From Vermamoeba vermiformis (taxonomy: Eukaryota > Tubulinea > Echinamoebida): DNA of 64,000 nucleotides. Position 1 is the first letter of the stretch. Each line of letters opens with the position of its first letter. The notes beneath the pieces were generated by a model. That model had not been told where the DNA came from. It did no database searches and was given only the letters and a program-made list of their open reading frames with translations. The translations under genes and the position numbers were made by a program. Of the stretch, positions 34,483-45,463 are shown piece after piece. The stretch lies in contig JBEWZL010000064.1 of NCBI GenBank assembly GCA_045837725.1, positions 62,001-126,000 of the forward strand, read 5' to 3'.

Positions 34483-36805
34483 TTACATGGACAACACGTT
34501 GACGCAAATCTCGCACAACAGCTAGTGAAAGAGTTAATAATCATATATTACAACGACAAATTCGTTCAGCTTACCTGTCCGTCCTGCTCGTAAAAGTTGT
34601 CGGCATCGAGCTTGGCCTCGCAGTTATCGCAATTGAAACAATCTCTGTGCAATTGTTTGTCTGACAGCGCAATGTACTCGGCATCAGTAATAGTGCCCAA
34701 GCAACGAGAGCAGACGACTAAGATCACAGGTTAGTGATTATCACCACATTATTACAACCAAGCTTTACGTACTTCTTTCCATGTCGCTCTCACCATCGCT
34801 GAATGTGTCTTCTAAACGACTCGAGTTGCTTCGTGGAGTATCGTTCAAGAAGTTTTCAGAGTTAGATCTGCTCATGCTTCCTCCACCACTGTAACCGCCA
34901 TAACCACCATTGAGACTAGTATTGCTCGGTTGTTTAGTCATAGGCTGTCGTTGAGCTTGAGGTTGAGGAGGCTCTTCATAGCCAAAAGACTCCAACGGGT
35001 CATTGACACGTGACTTGGTCAATGCACCAACGCAAGACTTGCAGTAAGGCTTGTTCTCAACGCTCAAGAACTCCGCGGACAAGTTAACATTGCAACGTGT
35101 GCAAGTGAAGCAAGAGGCGTGCCAGATTTGTCCCAAGGCCTCGAGTTGAGAACCTGTTACTTCTTGACCACATTTGCCGCACTGCGCAAGTACTGTTAGA
35201 AAAGAGTTACAAACAATTGCACCGACATACCTTGCCAGCTCCAAGACAAGTTTGATGGACATAGCGACCGTCTGAGTAGCGCAAGAATGTGCCGGTCATA
35301 CCTTGACCGCAGCGGCAGCAGATATATTTGCTTTTAATGCAGTTAGCGCACTTAATAGCGTCACCATCGGCAAAGAACTAAACTACGTTAATCATTCGAT
35401 CTACCAACCTAGTTTAAAGGTCTTACTTGATTGCTTTGCAATAACTTGGAGCAAGTCGAGCACGTGAAGTGTTCCTAAGAAACGATTAGCCATTATTTTC
35501 GATATTGTTATTAGTCCTTACTTTATGATAATGATGGCCAAGTGCGATCAAGTGTTCGCCCATAATCGGTTGGTGACAGTTGCGGCAAGAAACTCCGCTG
35601 TAGTTCGTATTAGAACATAACCCGTGCAATAAAACCACGTGGTACGTACCTTTGACTGCCACGAGGACTTCTGAGCGGCTGATTGCTGACAGGTTGTGTC
35701 TTGTTTATGTTGCTCAAAGGCAACTTAGGTGCACCAGGGTTAGCCATTGGTGGGGCGACGGGATTTGAGGGAGCATTATTGCCTCCGGTATCTGAACCAA
35801 CGTAAATAACCTGTCAAATAGCTTTTGTAATTACGTACCTGAAAGTGCATCGCGCATGGCACGTTCAATTCTCAAAGGCAGACCGAGACGAGGCCAGTCA
35901 TCGGGCCTCAGAGCGGTCAAATCACCAACTGTTTCAATTTCATTGCGTCTGAATATGTCCATCCACTGTTGAACACTCGCTGCGTCACGACCGAGATTAG
36001 TAGCCACGACTTGCGCGAGTTTCTGAACAGTATCTGCGTCAGTTAGACGTGAGTTGCTCGGGGCTTGGAAATTGATGGAGGGTACAGTTGGTGGTGTTGG
36101 GGTGGGAGTCGGGGCAGGCGTGTGCATTGGAGCAGGTGCTACCTTTGGAGGGGCAGCTGCCATTTTTGGAGGTGCAGCGGTTGGTGTGGCATTGAAATTG
36201 TTGGTGCTTGGTGTCTTTACGGGTGCTTTGGGAAGCCCAGCCGAAGAAGGCTGGCGAACTGGATTTGGGTTGGATTGTTTGGGAGGAGCTGCTGTAGCTG
36301 GCTTTGTGAGATTTGTTTGCGAGGTTTGTGTCGTCATTTTAGGCGTCGATGGCTTGTTCAAGGACTCCACCAGCGCATCTAGTTCTGAAAAAGAATCCAA
36401 AGAAATACCTGAAATAATGAAAATCGATCAATATACAACGCACAATCGCCCATCGTGAATTGTTTGGAGGACTTTAATTCCGTTAATTTGGATACAGCAG
36501 GAAAAATAAATCCAACCGGTTGGTTAATTACTTAATTAAGATTAAAAGTAAAGATAAATATTATTATTATTATTATCTACGGGAGTAATTATTATACCTG
36601 GACTTGGAAGGGAGGGTTCAACAGGACGGCTCGCTGCGGTTTTTGTATTTAACGACGGTACGCCATTAGAACTGCTAGTTGTTCTAGTAAATGCAGGATT
36701 TGTTGCAGGCTTGGAAACTTTAGGAGCAGCAGGTTGGGGGGTGCCCATCTGCGTCTCCGTTAACTTCATCTCCAGATCCGCCAATATATCATCAAAATCA
36801 GTCAT
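34483..36805 (-). CDS. LIM/LD-motif adaptor (paxillin-like) with SAM-like segment
   Basis: ATG 36805 starts MTDFDDILADLEMKL, an LD-like helix; a second is FSELDALVESLNK. A long Pro/Ala/Thr linker follows, then a SAM-like helical segment (VQQWMDIFRRNEIETVGDL). LIM modules follow: CRNCHQPIMGEHLIALGHHY (one expected zinc ligand after HFTC appears absent), CCRCGQGMTGTFLRYSDGRY, a complete CGKCGQEVTGSQLEALGQIW to CKSC, a Gly/Ser/Asn linker, and CSRCLGTITDAEYIALSDKQ ending CEIC. The last exon ends at the stop 34483. Paxillin-type proteins scaffold adhesion sites and the actin cortex. The SAM-like insert between LD and LIM regions is not part of standard paxillin. Confidence 0.8.
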
Positions 36806-36961
36806 CTTCGTTGTGTTATATATAATACAATTAGTTATGAATTTGTCAGCACAAACAGAGACGCCAAATTGCAAAATGTTCAAATTAATCTCGCAATGCG
36901 AGATTTCTGTGCACGCACATCCACAAACTGACGGATTCAAGTTTATGCAAGCAATATAGAT

Positions 36962-38249
36962 TTATTGTTGATGGGGTCTCATCACCGCAGGCTGATCAAT
37001 AAAATAACGCAGATATTTTCTAACAGTGGCGTAATGAGGAGCACCTGAATACTTTCTATCAGCAACAGCGGCTACGTTATCAAGCACCGCTCGAGTGTGA
37101 GGAGAGAACAAATAGCGTTGGCTTAAAAAGTGCCAGTACATCAAGCATTGAATGATCAACGAGAAGCGGTAACTAGAACGACAAGTCAGCAAGAGCTCAT
37201 TAATCAACCGCATTACTTACAACAACACGTTAAACAGTAAGACGGGTACATTGGCTACCTCGACATAAGACGAAAACATCTTCAGCGTAGGCGTAGCTTG
37301 TAACACTTTGTCGGCCAGTGGAGCGATTGGCCTATTACCAAGTCAGATGCATTTACTTAGCATTAAATCTAGTTACTCACATATTGGCGAGGGGTGTGTC
37401 GCGCAAATTAGGCACCACATTCATCGCATATGTTGCAATCGCCAAAACAGCCATGATGGCCACGGGTAATAATTCCACTAATGAAACAAGACTAAGATTG
37501 CTGCAATATCGTAGCAAATACTTACAAAGCATCGGAGGTGCCATTAGGAATATAGAACAATAGGCCAAGTAGTTAGCAAACTCGTGTGCCATTGGCTGAC
37601 GCATGTAGTTTTCCATAGTGAGGCCACCAGGCTGTGGGCAATTATTAACTCGTTGTGACTTCTATTGGATCTCGCTTACCTTTACAATAGAGTACATAGA
37701 CAATATGCAGCCAATCATCGAACCCCACAGAGCTCTGCTATGATATCGGCGGGTGCTTTCTTCGTGGAAACTGATCGTGTATAACAAGACGTGGAATAAA
37801 GACCAGAAAAAGCTAACGAATGTCGCAAACTGCCACTTATTATCACCTTGTTGCAAGTAGTTCAGAAATGTGTAAGCTAGTTGAGCAAAGTATGAGGGTT
37901 GTCCCGGAGCGGGGTTCATTGGGTTGGCTGGGTGCGGAGGCACAGCGGAATATCCAGGAGGGGTATTATTTGTGTAATTTGGTGTCGAAGACGCTGTAGA
38001 AGGCTCGCCAATAATTTGGAAATTTGGATCCTAGAACGAAATTATTTGTTATGACGTAATTATTTCTTCTAGCAGGCAAAAATTACAAAAAATCAAAATT
38101 CAACTTACAACATATTTTTTATACCACTTCTGCCTCAAACGCTGCAATTGTTGCGCTGCGGAATTGGGATCGGCCAAAATCTCTACTGAGTTTAGGTATG
38201 ACTGCCACCGCGGGTCTGCCTCGAAATTAAAGGATTCAAAACTTGACAT
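36962..38249 (-). CDS. TMEM33/Pom33-family ER and nuclear-pore membrane protein
   Basis: ATG 38249 (MSSFESFNFEADPRWQSYLN). A soluble N-terminal stretch with a Pro/Asn-rich linker precedes the membrane core. Helices include WQFATFVSFFWSLFHVLLY, AFANYLAYCSIFLMAPPMLC-like and LVELLPVAIMAVLAIATYAM, then LKMFSSYVEVANVPVLLFNV. The C-terminal signature CLMYWHFLSQRYLFSPHTRA and VRKYLRYFID matches the TMEM33 pattern. Six or so exons. The family shapes ER tubules and assists nuclear pore assembly. The longer N-terminus is unlike animal TMEM33. Its start lies 244 bp from that of the PXMP4 gene on the other strand. Confidence 0.8.
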
Positions 38250-38492
38250 TTGTCAAAGTTCAGCTGCTTTCGTGTTGATCTGTGCGAAAAAAATCGACAA
38301 AAACACGACGAATTTTCTTGGTGTCACTTTATTGCAGCATTATTTGAGCTAGAGTGACAGCAATACTACGCTTCAATATTATTTATTCAATTTATATTAT
38401 TGCTCGATCATAGAAGACCTAGAGCCGATCTATTGGATTTAGTCGGCTTGACAAATATCATCACTGGCAAATATCAATTTACTCGCCAGTCA

Positions 38493-39494
38493 TGCAAAAC
38501 AATATTAAAAAAATCGACTTGTTGTCCAGTCTTCGAGGTATAGTATTACTGTGCACAGTAGTTTCGAATTTCCCACACAGAAGTATTTAAATAATTATTT
38601 TAGGGCTAAGAAATGGTATAATTAGCGGCGTTCGTATACGATTGCCATATGTTATGCAAGGCATAATTTATGCCATTATTTTTCGCGACAGAAAGTAAGT
38701 TAGACAGATCATCTACAAAATCGATATTAACCTTCTTTAAACAGACTAGTATCTCGTGTCTCATTGCTGATTAAACAAATGCTATCCCATGGACGAAACT
38801 TGGGTCTATTTGCCCTAATTTACAAATTTATATGCTCAGTTCTGCGGAGCGTGGGAATTACAGGCGGAATCGAAAGCTGGATCGCAGGATTTGCTGGAGG
38901 ATTTTATGCATTTGGCGACAGTAGAGGCATTTCAGGCAGTGTAAATAATCAAATTGTCCTCTATTTGTTTGCCAGGTAAGTTGAAGACAAAGCTGTTGCT
39001 GATCTGAGTTTCATTTTCTAATTGTCGTTCCCTGCAGAGGATTCGAAGGCGCGTTGCGATTGCTAGTAAAACGTAATTATCTACCACAGAAGATGGACAT
39101 TAGGAAGGGCGTTGGGTTCCGCGTGTTTGCTGGGTACGAAAATGAGATCTGGCTCTTAACTGTTAACGATCCTAATCATAACCTTTCTATAGATTTACTC
39201 TAGCACTTATATTGTATTTAACTGAATATCACTCGGAGGTTTTGCGACCTGCGTTCATGTCTACTATGGACTATATTTATTATGAATCTGATTCTGGGCC
39301 TGTAATGCCGAGCTATTCCACCAAGTTTGCTCCGTTTATTTGGTACGTGATCGCATTAATATATTAGTCCCATATATGCTTGATGTATTGACGCCTGTAC
39401 TATTTGTAGCCTCATTGTATTTACTTTGATTGGAGGACTTATAAGCAAGGATTTGCGACTTGAAAATATGCTCAATAGAATGCCCTGGCTGTAA
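38493..39494 (+). CDS. PXMP4: peroxisomal membrane protein 4 (PMP24/PXMP4)
   Basis: ATG 38493 (MQNNIKKIDLLSSLR). Six exons join in phase to about 225 residues: GLRNGIISGVRIRLPYVMQG, AIIFRDRK, LLIKQMLSHGRNLGLFALIY, WIAGFAGGFYAFGDSRGISG, NNQIVLYLFAR, FTLALILYLTEYHSEVLRPA, MSTMDYIYYESD and C-terminal NRMPWL. The G-x-R-x-G, FGD and YLFxR elements and the overall order match PXMP4, a member of the Tim17/22/23/PMP24 superfamily. Four hydrophobic helices. Function in the peroxisome membrane is not well defined in any organism. Confidence 0.88.
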
Positions 39495-40288
39495 ATTGTA
39501 ATTCTCGATTCTATTTAATGTTTGATTAATAAACTTATCCACGATTCCACCATCCTGTCAACTTGAAGATCTGATCCACAAATTAAACAACTACAAATAT
39601 TGCAAGTAGGGCAGAGCATGCCGTGGGTCCATATTCTCGCTGATGTGTCACAGTTCCGAGATAGAGGGAGATAAAATTGTTAAAAGTTGTTTGTGAACGA
39701 ATTTTACAACAACAAAATCTTTTTGGTTCATTCGTAATTATATTTCACTATCAAAGCAACAAAGTAGTTCTTTAGTGCGTTGATTTACAAGGTATGTTAA
39801 ATTTATAACTTTGCCTGCAGCGGACAGTCGGTTGTTTGTTACATCCAGCAAGTTTAATGTCTAATCGAGAGTTAATGGCGGAAATTTCAATTTGCATACG
39901 CTTCGTAAATAATATGATGTAATACAAATTCACTAGACACCAACTCTCCCGTACCATTAACGAATCTATTATTTTTTATATTAATCCTTCTATTTGGTTT
40001 TAATCTAATCCAATATAACGTACATTTTCGATATAATTTGATTTGAAGCTTATATAACGGAAACTCGCTGGATTTAAATTTCAGATGCGTTGGAAACACG
40101 TGCACATTCTAACTGGGACTGTCCGCTTGTTAAATTATTCAAAATTAAATTTGAAGCTAATTTGTTGTCAAGAATCAGTTTATATACTTCAGTAAATCTT
40201 AAAGATTTTTGTTAATTTTATTGCCGATTCGAAAAAGTTGTCGGCGAGAAATCTCCCTAGTATTGCTTGTACTAACAAAAATAATTAG
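39495..40288. other. AT-rich intergenic, about 790 bp
   Basis: The largest gap in the window. No exon, tRNA or repeat recognised. It should contain the promoter of the 40-residue-repeat gene. Confidence 0.5.
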
Positions 40289-43207
40289 ATGGCATCACTT
40301 TTGAAGAGTATCGATGCTGCTCTTGAAGCAGCTGCTCAACGCGAGATGGACATGGAAGAGGAGGCCATGCGCAAGTATCTTGACGATCTCGAAGAGCAAG
40401 AGCGTCTCGAGCGTGAAATGAAAGAGCGTATTGCTCGTCGTAAAGCCGAGGCAGCTGCTAAGCGTGAGCGCGAAGAACAAGAGCAGATGGAAAAGTTCAA
40501 GCAAGAAGAAGAGGAGCGCGAACGTAATGAACGTGCCATGAAAGAGCGCATTGATAAGAGAAAGGCTGAACTCGCTGCAAAGCGTGAACAAGAGGAGCGT
40601 GAACAAATGGACAAGTTCCGTCAAGAAGAAGAAGAGCGTGAACGCGCTGAAAAGTCTATGCGTGAACGCATTGAGAAGAGAAAGGCCGAGCTTGCCTCAA
40701 AGAAAGAGCAACAAGAACAAGAACAAATGGACTTGTTCAAGCAAGAAGAAGAAGAGCGTGCAAAGATCGAGAAGTCCATGAAGGAGCGCATCGAGAGGAG
40801 AAAGGCTGAGCTGTCCTCTAAGAAAGAACTCGATGAGAACTCTCAAATGGAGATCTTCAAGCAAGAAGAGGAAGAACGTGCTCGTGCTGAAAAGGCCATG
40901 AAAGAGCGCATTGCTCAACGCAAGGCCGAACTTGCCAACAAGAAGGAACAACAAGAACGCGAGCAAATGGAGCTCTTCAAGCAAGAAGAAGAGGAACGTG
41001 AACGCGCTGAACGTTCTATGAAAGAGCGCATTGAACGCAGAAAGGCTGAGCTTGCTGCTCGTAAAGAGAGACAAGAACAGGAACAAATGGAAATGTTCAA
41101 GCAAGAAGAAGAGGAACGCAATCGCGCCGAAAGATCCATGAAGGAGCGCATCGCTCAACGCAAGGCCGAACTTGCCAACAAGAAGGAACAGCAAGAGCGT
41201 GAACAGATGGAGATGTTCAAGCAAGAAGAAGAGGAGCGTGAACGCGCTGAGAAGGCCATGAAGGAGCGCATCGCTCAACGCAAGGCTGAACTTGCCAACA
41301 AGAAGGAACAACAAGAGAAGGAACAAATGGACTTGTTCCGTCAGGAAGAGGAAGAGCGTGCTCGTGCTGAGAAGGCCATGAAGGAGCGTATTGCCCAACG
41401 CAAGGCTGAGTTGCAAGCCAAGAAAGAACAGGAAGAGCGCGAACAAATGGAGCTCTTTAGACAAGAAGAGGAGGAACGCGCCAAGATCGAGAAGTCCATG
41501 AAAGAACGCATCGAAAAGAGAAAGGCTGAGCTCTCTGCCAAGAAGGAACTTGATGAGAACTCTCAAATGGAGATCTTCAAGCAAGAAGAGGAAGAACGTG
41601 CTCGTGCTGAAAAGGCCATGAAAGAACGCATTGCTCAACGCAAGGCCGAACTTGCTAACAAGAAGGAACAACAAGAGAAGGAGCAAATGGAATTGTTCCG
41701 TCAAGAAGAAGAGGAACGTGAACGCGCTGAAAAGTCTATGCGCGAAAGAATTGAACGCAGAAAGGCTGAGCTTGCTGCTAAGAAAGAGCAACAAGAGAAG
41801 GAGCAAATGGACTTGTTCCGCCAAGAAGAAGAAGAACGTTCCCGCGCCGAAAGAGCCATGAAGGAGCGCATCGCTCAACGAAAGGCTGAGTTGCAAGCCA
41901 AGAAAGAACAGGAAGAGCGTGAGCAAATGGAGCTCTTCAGACAAGAAGAGGAGGAACGCAACCGTTCTGAAAAGGCCATGAAGGAGCGCATTGAGAAGAG
42001 AAAGGCCGAGCTTGCTGCCAAGCGCGAGCAAGAAGAGCGCGATCAAATGGACTTATTCAAGCAAGAAGAAGAAGAGCGTGCCAAGATCGAGAAGTCCATG
42101 AAAGAACGCATCGAAAAGAGAAAGGCCGAGCTCTCTGCCAAGAAGGAGCTTGATGAGAAGTCTCAAATGGAGATCTTCAGACAAGAGGAAGAGGAACGTG
42201 CTCGTGCTGAAAAGGCCATGAAAGAACGCATCGCTCAACGCAAAGCTGAATTGCAAGCCAAGAAAGAAGCTGAAGAGCGCGAACAAATGGAAAAGTTCCG
42301 TCGCGAAGAAGATGAAGCTAGTAACTCAGAAAAGGCCATGCGCGAAAGAATCGAAAAGCGACGTGCTGAACTCGCCGCTAAGAAAGAACAAGAGGAGCGC
42401 GAGCAGATGGAGAAGTTCCGTCAAGAGGAAGAAGAGCGCGAACGCAATGAACGTGCCATGAAGGAGCGCATTGCTCAACGCAAGGCTGAATTGCAAGCTA
42501 AGAAGGAGCAAGAAGAACAAGAGCAAATGAACAGATTCAAGCAAGAGGAAGAAGAGCGCGAACGCAATGAACGCGCCATGAAGGAGCGCATTGAGAAGCG
42601 AAAGGCCGAGCTTGCTGCCAAGAAGGAAGCCGAAGAGCGTGAACAAATGAACAAGTTCCGCCAAGAGGAAGAAGAACGCGAGAGGACTGAAAAGGCCATG
42701 CGCGAACGTATTGCCCAACGCAAAGCTGAACTCGCCGCCAAGAAGGAGGCCGAAGAGCGTGCTCAGATGGAAAAGTTCAAGTCTGAAGAAGATGAGGCCT
42801 CTCGTACTGAACGTGAAATGCGTGAGCGCATCGCTCAACGCAAGGCTGAGTTGCAAGCCAAGAAAGAGGCTGAAGAACGTGCTCAAATGGAGAAGTTCCG
42901 TCAAGAAGAGGCTGAGCGCGAGAAGACTGACAAGGCCATGAAAGAGCGCATTGAAAAGAGAAAGGCCGAGCTCGCTGCCAAGAAGGAAGCCGAAGAGCGC
43001 GAACAAATGGAGAGGTACAAGCGCGAAGAAGAAGAGAAGAATAAGGCTGAAGCTTCGCTCAAAGAGAAGATCGCCAAAAAGAAGGAAGAATTGGCTGCTA
43101 AGAAACAACGCGAGCGTGAAGCTTTGATGGAGCGATACAGAGCACGCATGAATAAGACCGACAAGCAAGCTGAAGATAATTTGAGCAACTTGTTGAAGAA
43201 GCAGTAA
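40289..43207 (+). CDS. 972-residue protein of about 23 tandem 40-residue helical repeats
   Basis: A single uninterrupted exon, ATG 40289 to TAA 43207. After a short head (MASLLKSIDAALEAAAQREM) nearly the whole protein is one 40-residue unit repeated about 23 times: AMKERIAQRKAELANKKEQQ then EKEQMELFRQEEEERERAEK, with no indels between units. It ends with a divergent cap (ASLKEKIAKKKEELAAKKQR) and SNLLKKQ. Composition is almost wholly Glu, Lys, Arg, Gln, Ala, so a long rigid alpha-helix is expected (roughly 145 nm if fully helical). One variant unit (AKIEKSMKERIEKRKAELS, KKELDENSQ) recurs three times. No known family; a cytoskeletal ruler, tether or crosslinker is inference. Confidence 0.9.
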   Translation: MASLLKSIDAALEAAAQREMDMEEEAMRKYLDDLEEQERLEREMKERIARRKAEAAAKREREEQEQMEKFKQEEEERERNERAMKERIDKRKAELAAKREQEEREQMDKFRQEEEERERAEKSMRERIEKRKAELASKKEQQEQEQMDLFKQEEEERAKIEKSMKERIERRKAELSSKKELDENSQMEIFKQEEEERARAEKAMKERIAQRKAELANKKEQQEREQMELFKQEEEERERAERSMKERIERRKAELAARKERQEQEQMEMFKQEEEERNRAERSMKERIAQRKAELANKKEQQEREQMEMFKQEEEERERAEKAMKERIAQRKAELANKKEQQEKEQMDLFRQEEEERARAEKAMKERIAQRKAELQAKKEQEEREQMELFRQEEEERAKIEKSMKERIEKRKAELSAKKELDENSQMEIFKQEEEERARAEKAMKERIAQRKAELANKKEQQEKEQMELFRQEEEERERAEKSMRERIERRKAELAAKKEQQEKEQMDLFRQEEEERSRAERAMKERIAQRKAELQAKKEQEEREQMELFRQEEEERNRSEKAMKERIEKRKAELAAKREQEERDQMDLFKQEEEERAKIEKSMKERIEKRKAELSAKKELDEKSQMEIFRQEEEERARAEKAMKERIAQRKAELQAKKEAEEREQMEKFRREEDEASNSEKAMRERIEKRRAELAAKKEQEEREQMEKFRQEEEERERNERAMKERIAQRKAELQAKKEQEEQEQMNRFKQEEEERERNERAMKERIEKRKAELAAKKEAEEREQMNKFRQEEEERERTEKAMRERIAQRKAELAAKKEAEERAQMEKFKSEEDEASRTEREMRERIAQRKAELQAKKEAEERAQMEKFRQEEAEREKTDKAMKERIEKRKAELAAKKEAEEREQMERYKREEEEKNKAEASLKEKIAKKKEELAAKKQREREALMERYRARMNKTDKQAEDNLSNLLKKQ
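40360..43080 (+). repeat. 120-bp tandem repeat array inside the coiled-coil gene
   Basis: The DNA has an exact 120-bp period with GAAGAAGAGGAACG and AAAGGCTGAGCTTGC-type blocks in every unit. A higher-order pattern is visible: the unit containing AAGATCGAGAAGTCCATGAA starts near 40761, 41481 and 42081, spaced by six and five units, suggesting block duplication on top of unit duplication. Confidence 0.9.
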
Positions 43208-43422
43208 GAATCTCGATCAACAAGATCTCGAACCAATGTCTAAATAGTCACCTCCTGTACCTTTTTAGTATATAAATTATTTAATCGCTACATGGTTTGT
43301 AACGCGCAGAAATAGAAACCTTTTTGGGCACGGGTGATCTGCTGTCAGCTCGTCATTTTGGAGATCTCGCGCCGAAATTGAACGCTATCGAAGCAAAGGT
43401 TCTTCTCGAGAACTAATCTGAC

Positions 43423-45370
43423 ATGACCAAGTATAGTAAGCCATCTTGAATTAGAAAAAACGTTTTTGGACAAGCACGTGGAAAAAGATATCTACGAGGG
43501 CGGAAACATCACAACACAATCATTTGCCGTCCCAATAATAGAACACAATACACCATTCATTGGTAGGTATTTGCTCTTCTAATATGTCTTGACCCAGAAA
43601 TCATGAATCGATGTAATTATGTAATGCCCTGTTTATTCAATGGTCAGATGGACGGTTCCCAAGTCCAAAAGCGCTAGTAATTGTGATTACGCTTCCAAAA
43701 ATTTCAATTATCTCGAGGTAAATAGCTAATTCCCTCCATTTTCCAGATCGTACGGGATGGCGCTTTCAAAACCAGAACTCCCGTTCTTCCACGCACCATG
43801 CAGCGTCACCGTGCATCCCCATACAGGAGATTCTCACTTTAGATTTGCCTTGGAACTGTTTGTGAACATATTTAAGGGCGCATCTAAAATATACGGTCCC
43901 CTTTACTTCTTTTCGGCCCTCACAAACGGAAAAGGTCCCGTTTATTGGGTCAAAAGAACAATACCCAGTATTATACGAAGCAGCTTATTCCTAGGTAATT
44001 ACGCCTTTATCATCAAAAAATCGATTTAAATACAGATCCTGCGATTACGGATCGCAATAATTATCGTACTAATTTTTAATGCGGTAGCTGTTTATGGATT
44101 TTTATATGGAAGAGTATCATGCTTTATCATGAGCATTTTGAAGGGAAATTATCGCATTGCTTACTTTTTGGGATCGTACATTGGCGCACTTGTTTCTATT
44201 TTGATAGAAAAGCCCTTTAGAAGAATCGAACTGGCTGTATATGTCATGAATCAAGCTGCCGAAACAACCTTCCGAATGTTAGTAACAAGAGGTACGTTAT
44301 CACTTTCGTTTTGTGAGCCACATATAATTTATATTGCCTAACACAGGTTACATGAAACCAATCAAATACGGCGTTGTAATGTTATTTTCAATTGGCCTGG
44401 CAATTCTCACGTACTTCCATAAATTTGATCGTGACTCTCTGGGCAGCAACATCAACGGATTGATGAAAGTATTCGTGGGCGTTGAAGACGAGCGCGATTT
44501 TGTTGAAAAGCGATTGCACAAAGCATTTGGAGCTGTACGTGACACTGCAGTGCGACTGTACTCGCGAGGAAAGAAACAGCACGCAAATGACGGTGATCAA
44601 GAGGGCAATTTTTTCACGGGTACGTTACAGATTGATATGTAATTAGCGATGCTGAAATTGACCTAATTAGGCCGTCACAAATGCTGTTCACACAAATGCA
44701 GCTGTTTTGAATACACGACCGTGGGTTTCACGAAAGGATTTTCACTCGGATACACTTTCAAGGAATAAGTCTTAGCTACTTCATTCTCCAGCAATGAACC
44801 ATTTATCAATACCTGTTACAGAGTCTTTTAGCTATTGCACCCACGCTGTTCAATCCGAAAGTGTTGACGATTAAGTCAAAGCGACGAGCAGCTCTGACCA
44901 AAGCATTCGGCAAAAAATCATTGCAGTTCGGTTTATTTGTGGCTCTCCTATCAGGCTTGGTTCGTTTAGTGAACTGCTTGTTGAGACGAGTACGCGGTGT
45001 GGAGGACGGAGTTAATGCGGTGGTGTCTGGACTGATTGCAGGCACATCAACAGCGCTAGCCAAGAGTGTAGAACTGTCCATGTACATTTTGGCAAAGGCT
45101 GGTGAGGCCGTCTTCAGAGCCCTAGTCTCGCGCAAGTATTTGCCTTCCGTGCCATATTGGGATGCTATCTTGTACGCACTTGCCACTGCCATTCTGTTCT
45201 ACGCCTCAACTTTCGAACCATTCAACTTGCGTCCATCGTACGTGGCCTTTTTGTACCGTGTCAGCAGTGGTAGCTTTCGTAGATTCTTCAACTCTAGCAA
45301 GGGATTGCGAGATGAATTTTTGGCCCATTGGTTTCCGGGCATGATTAGTCCCAAGCTTGCTGCTTTCTAA
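43423..45370 (+). CDS. TMEM135: TMEM135-family membrane protein (PMP52-like)
   Basis: ATG 43423; about eight exons joined in phase (ATA/AA, G/AT, AG/A, CTAG/CT, AGAG/GT, G/GC). It contains HAPCSVTVHPHTGDSHFRFA, a conserved N-terminal Cys/His motif, then YGPLYFFSALTNGK, RTIPSIIRSSLFL, GSYIGALVSILIEKPFRR, ETTFRMLVTRG, an exon with RHKCCSHKCSCFEYT and GFTKGFSLGYTFK, and LVSRKYLPSVPYWDAILYAL near the end. These follow TMEM135 in order, including the Cys-rich C-terminal motif. Mammalian TMEM135 is found at peroxisomes and mitochondria and affects mitochondrial dynamics and cholesterol handling. About 590 residues. Confidence 0.88.
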
Positions 45371-45463
45371 CACTGCGATGATGTAAATAAAAAGGACTGA
45401 TTATTATGAATTTTCTATTGTACGATTTATTAAATAAGATAAAAACACAGAGGTTTTGTTCGC

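Noticed and set aside
40697-42046. 449-codon frame opposite the 40-residue repeat gene
   Set aside because: Its hydrophobic Leu/Phe repeat is simply the reverse complement of Glu/Lys codons with the same 120-bp period.
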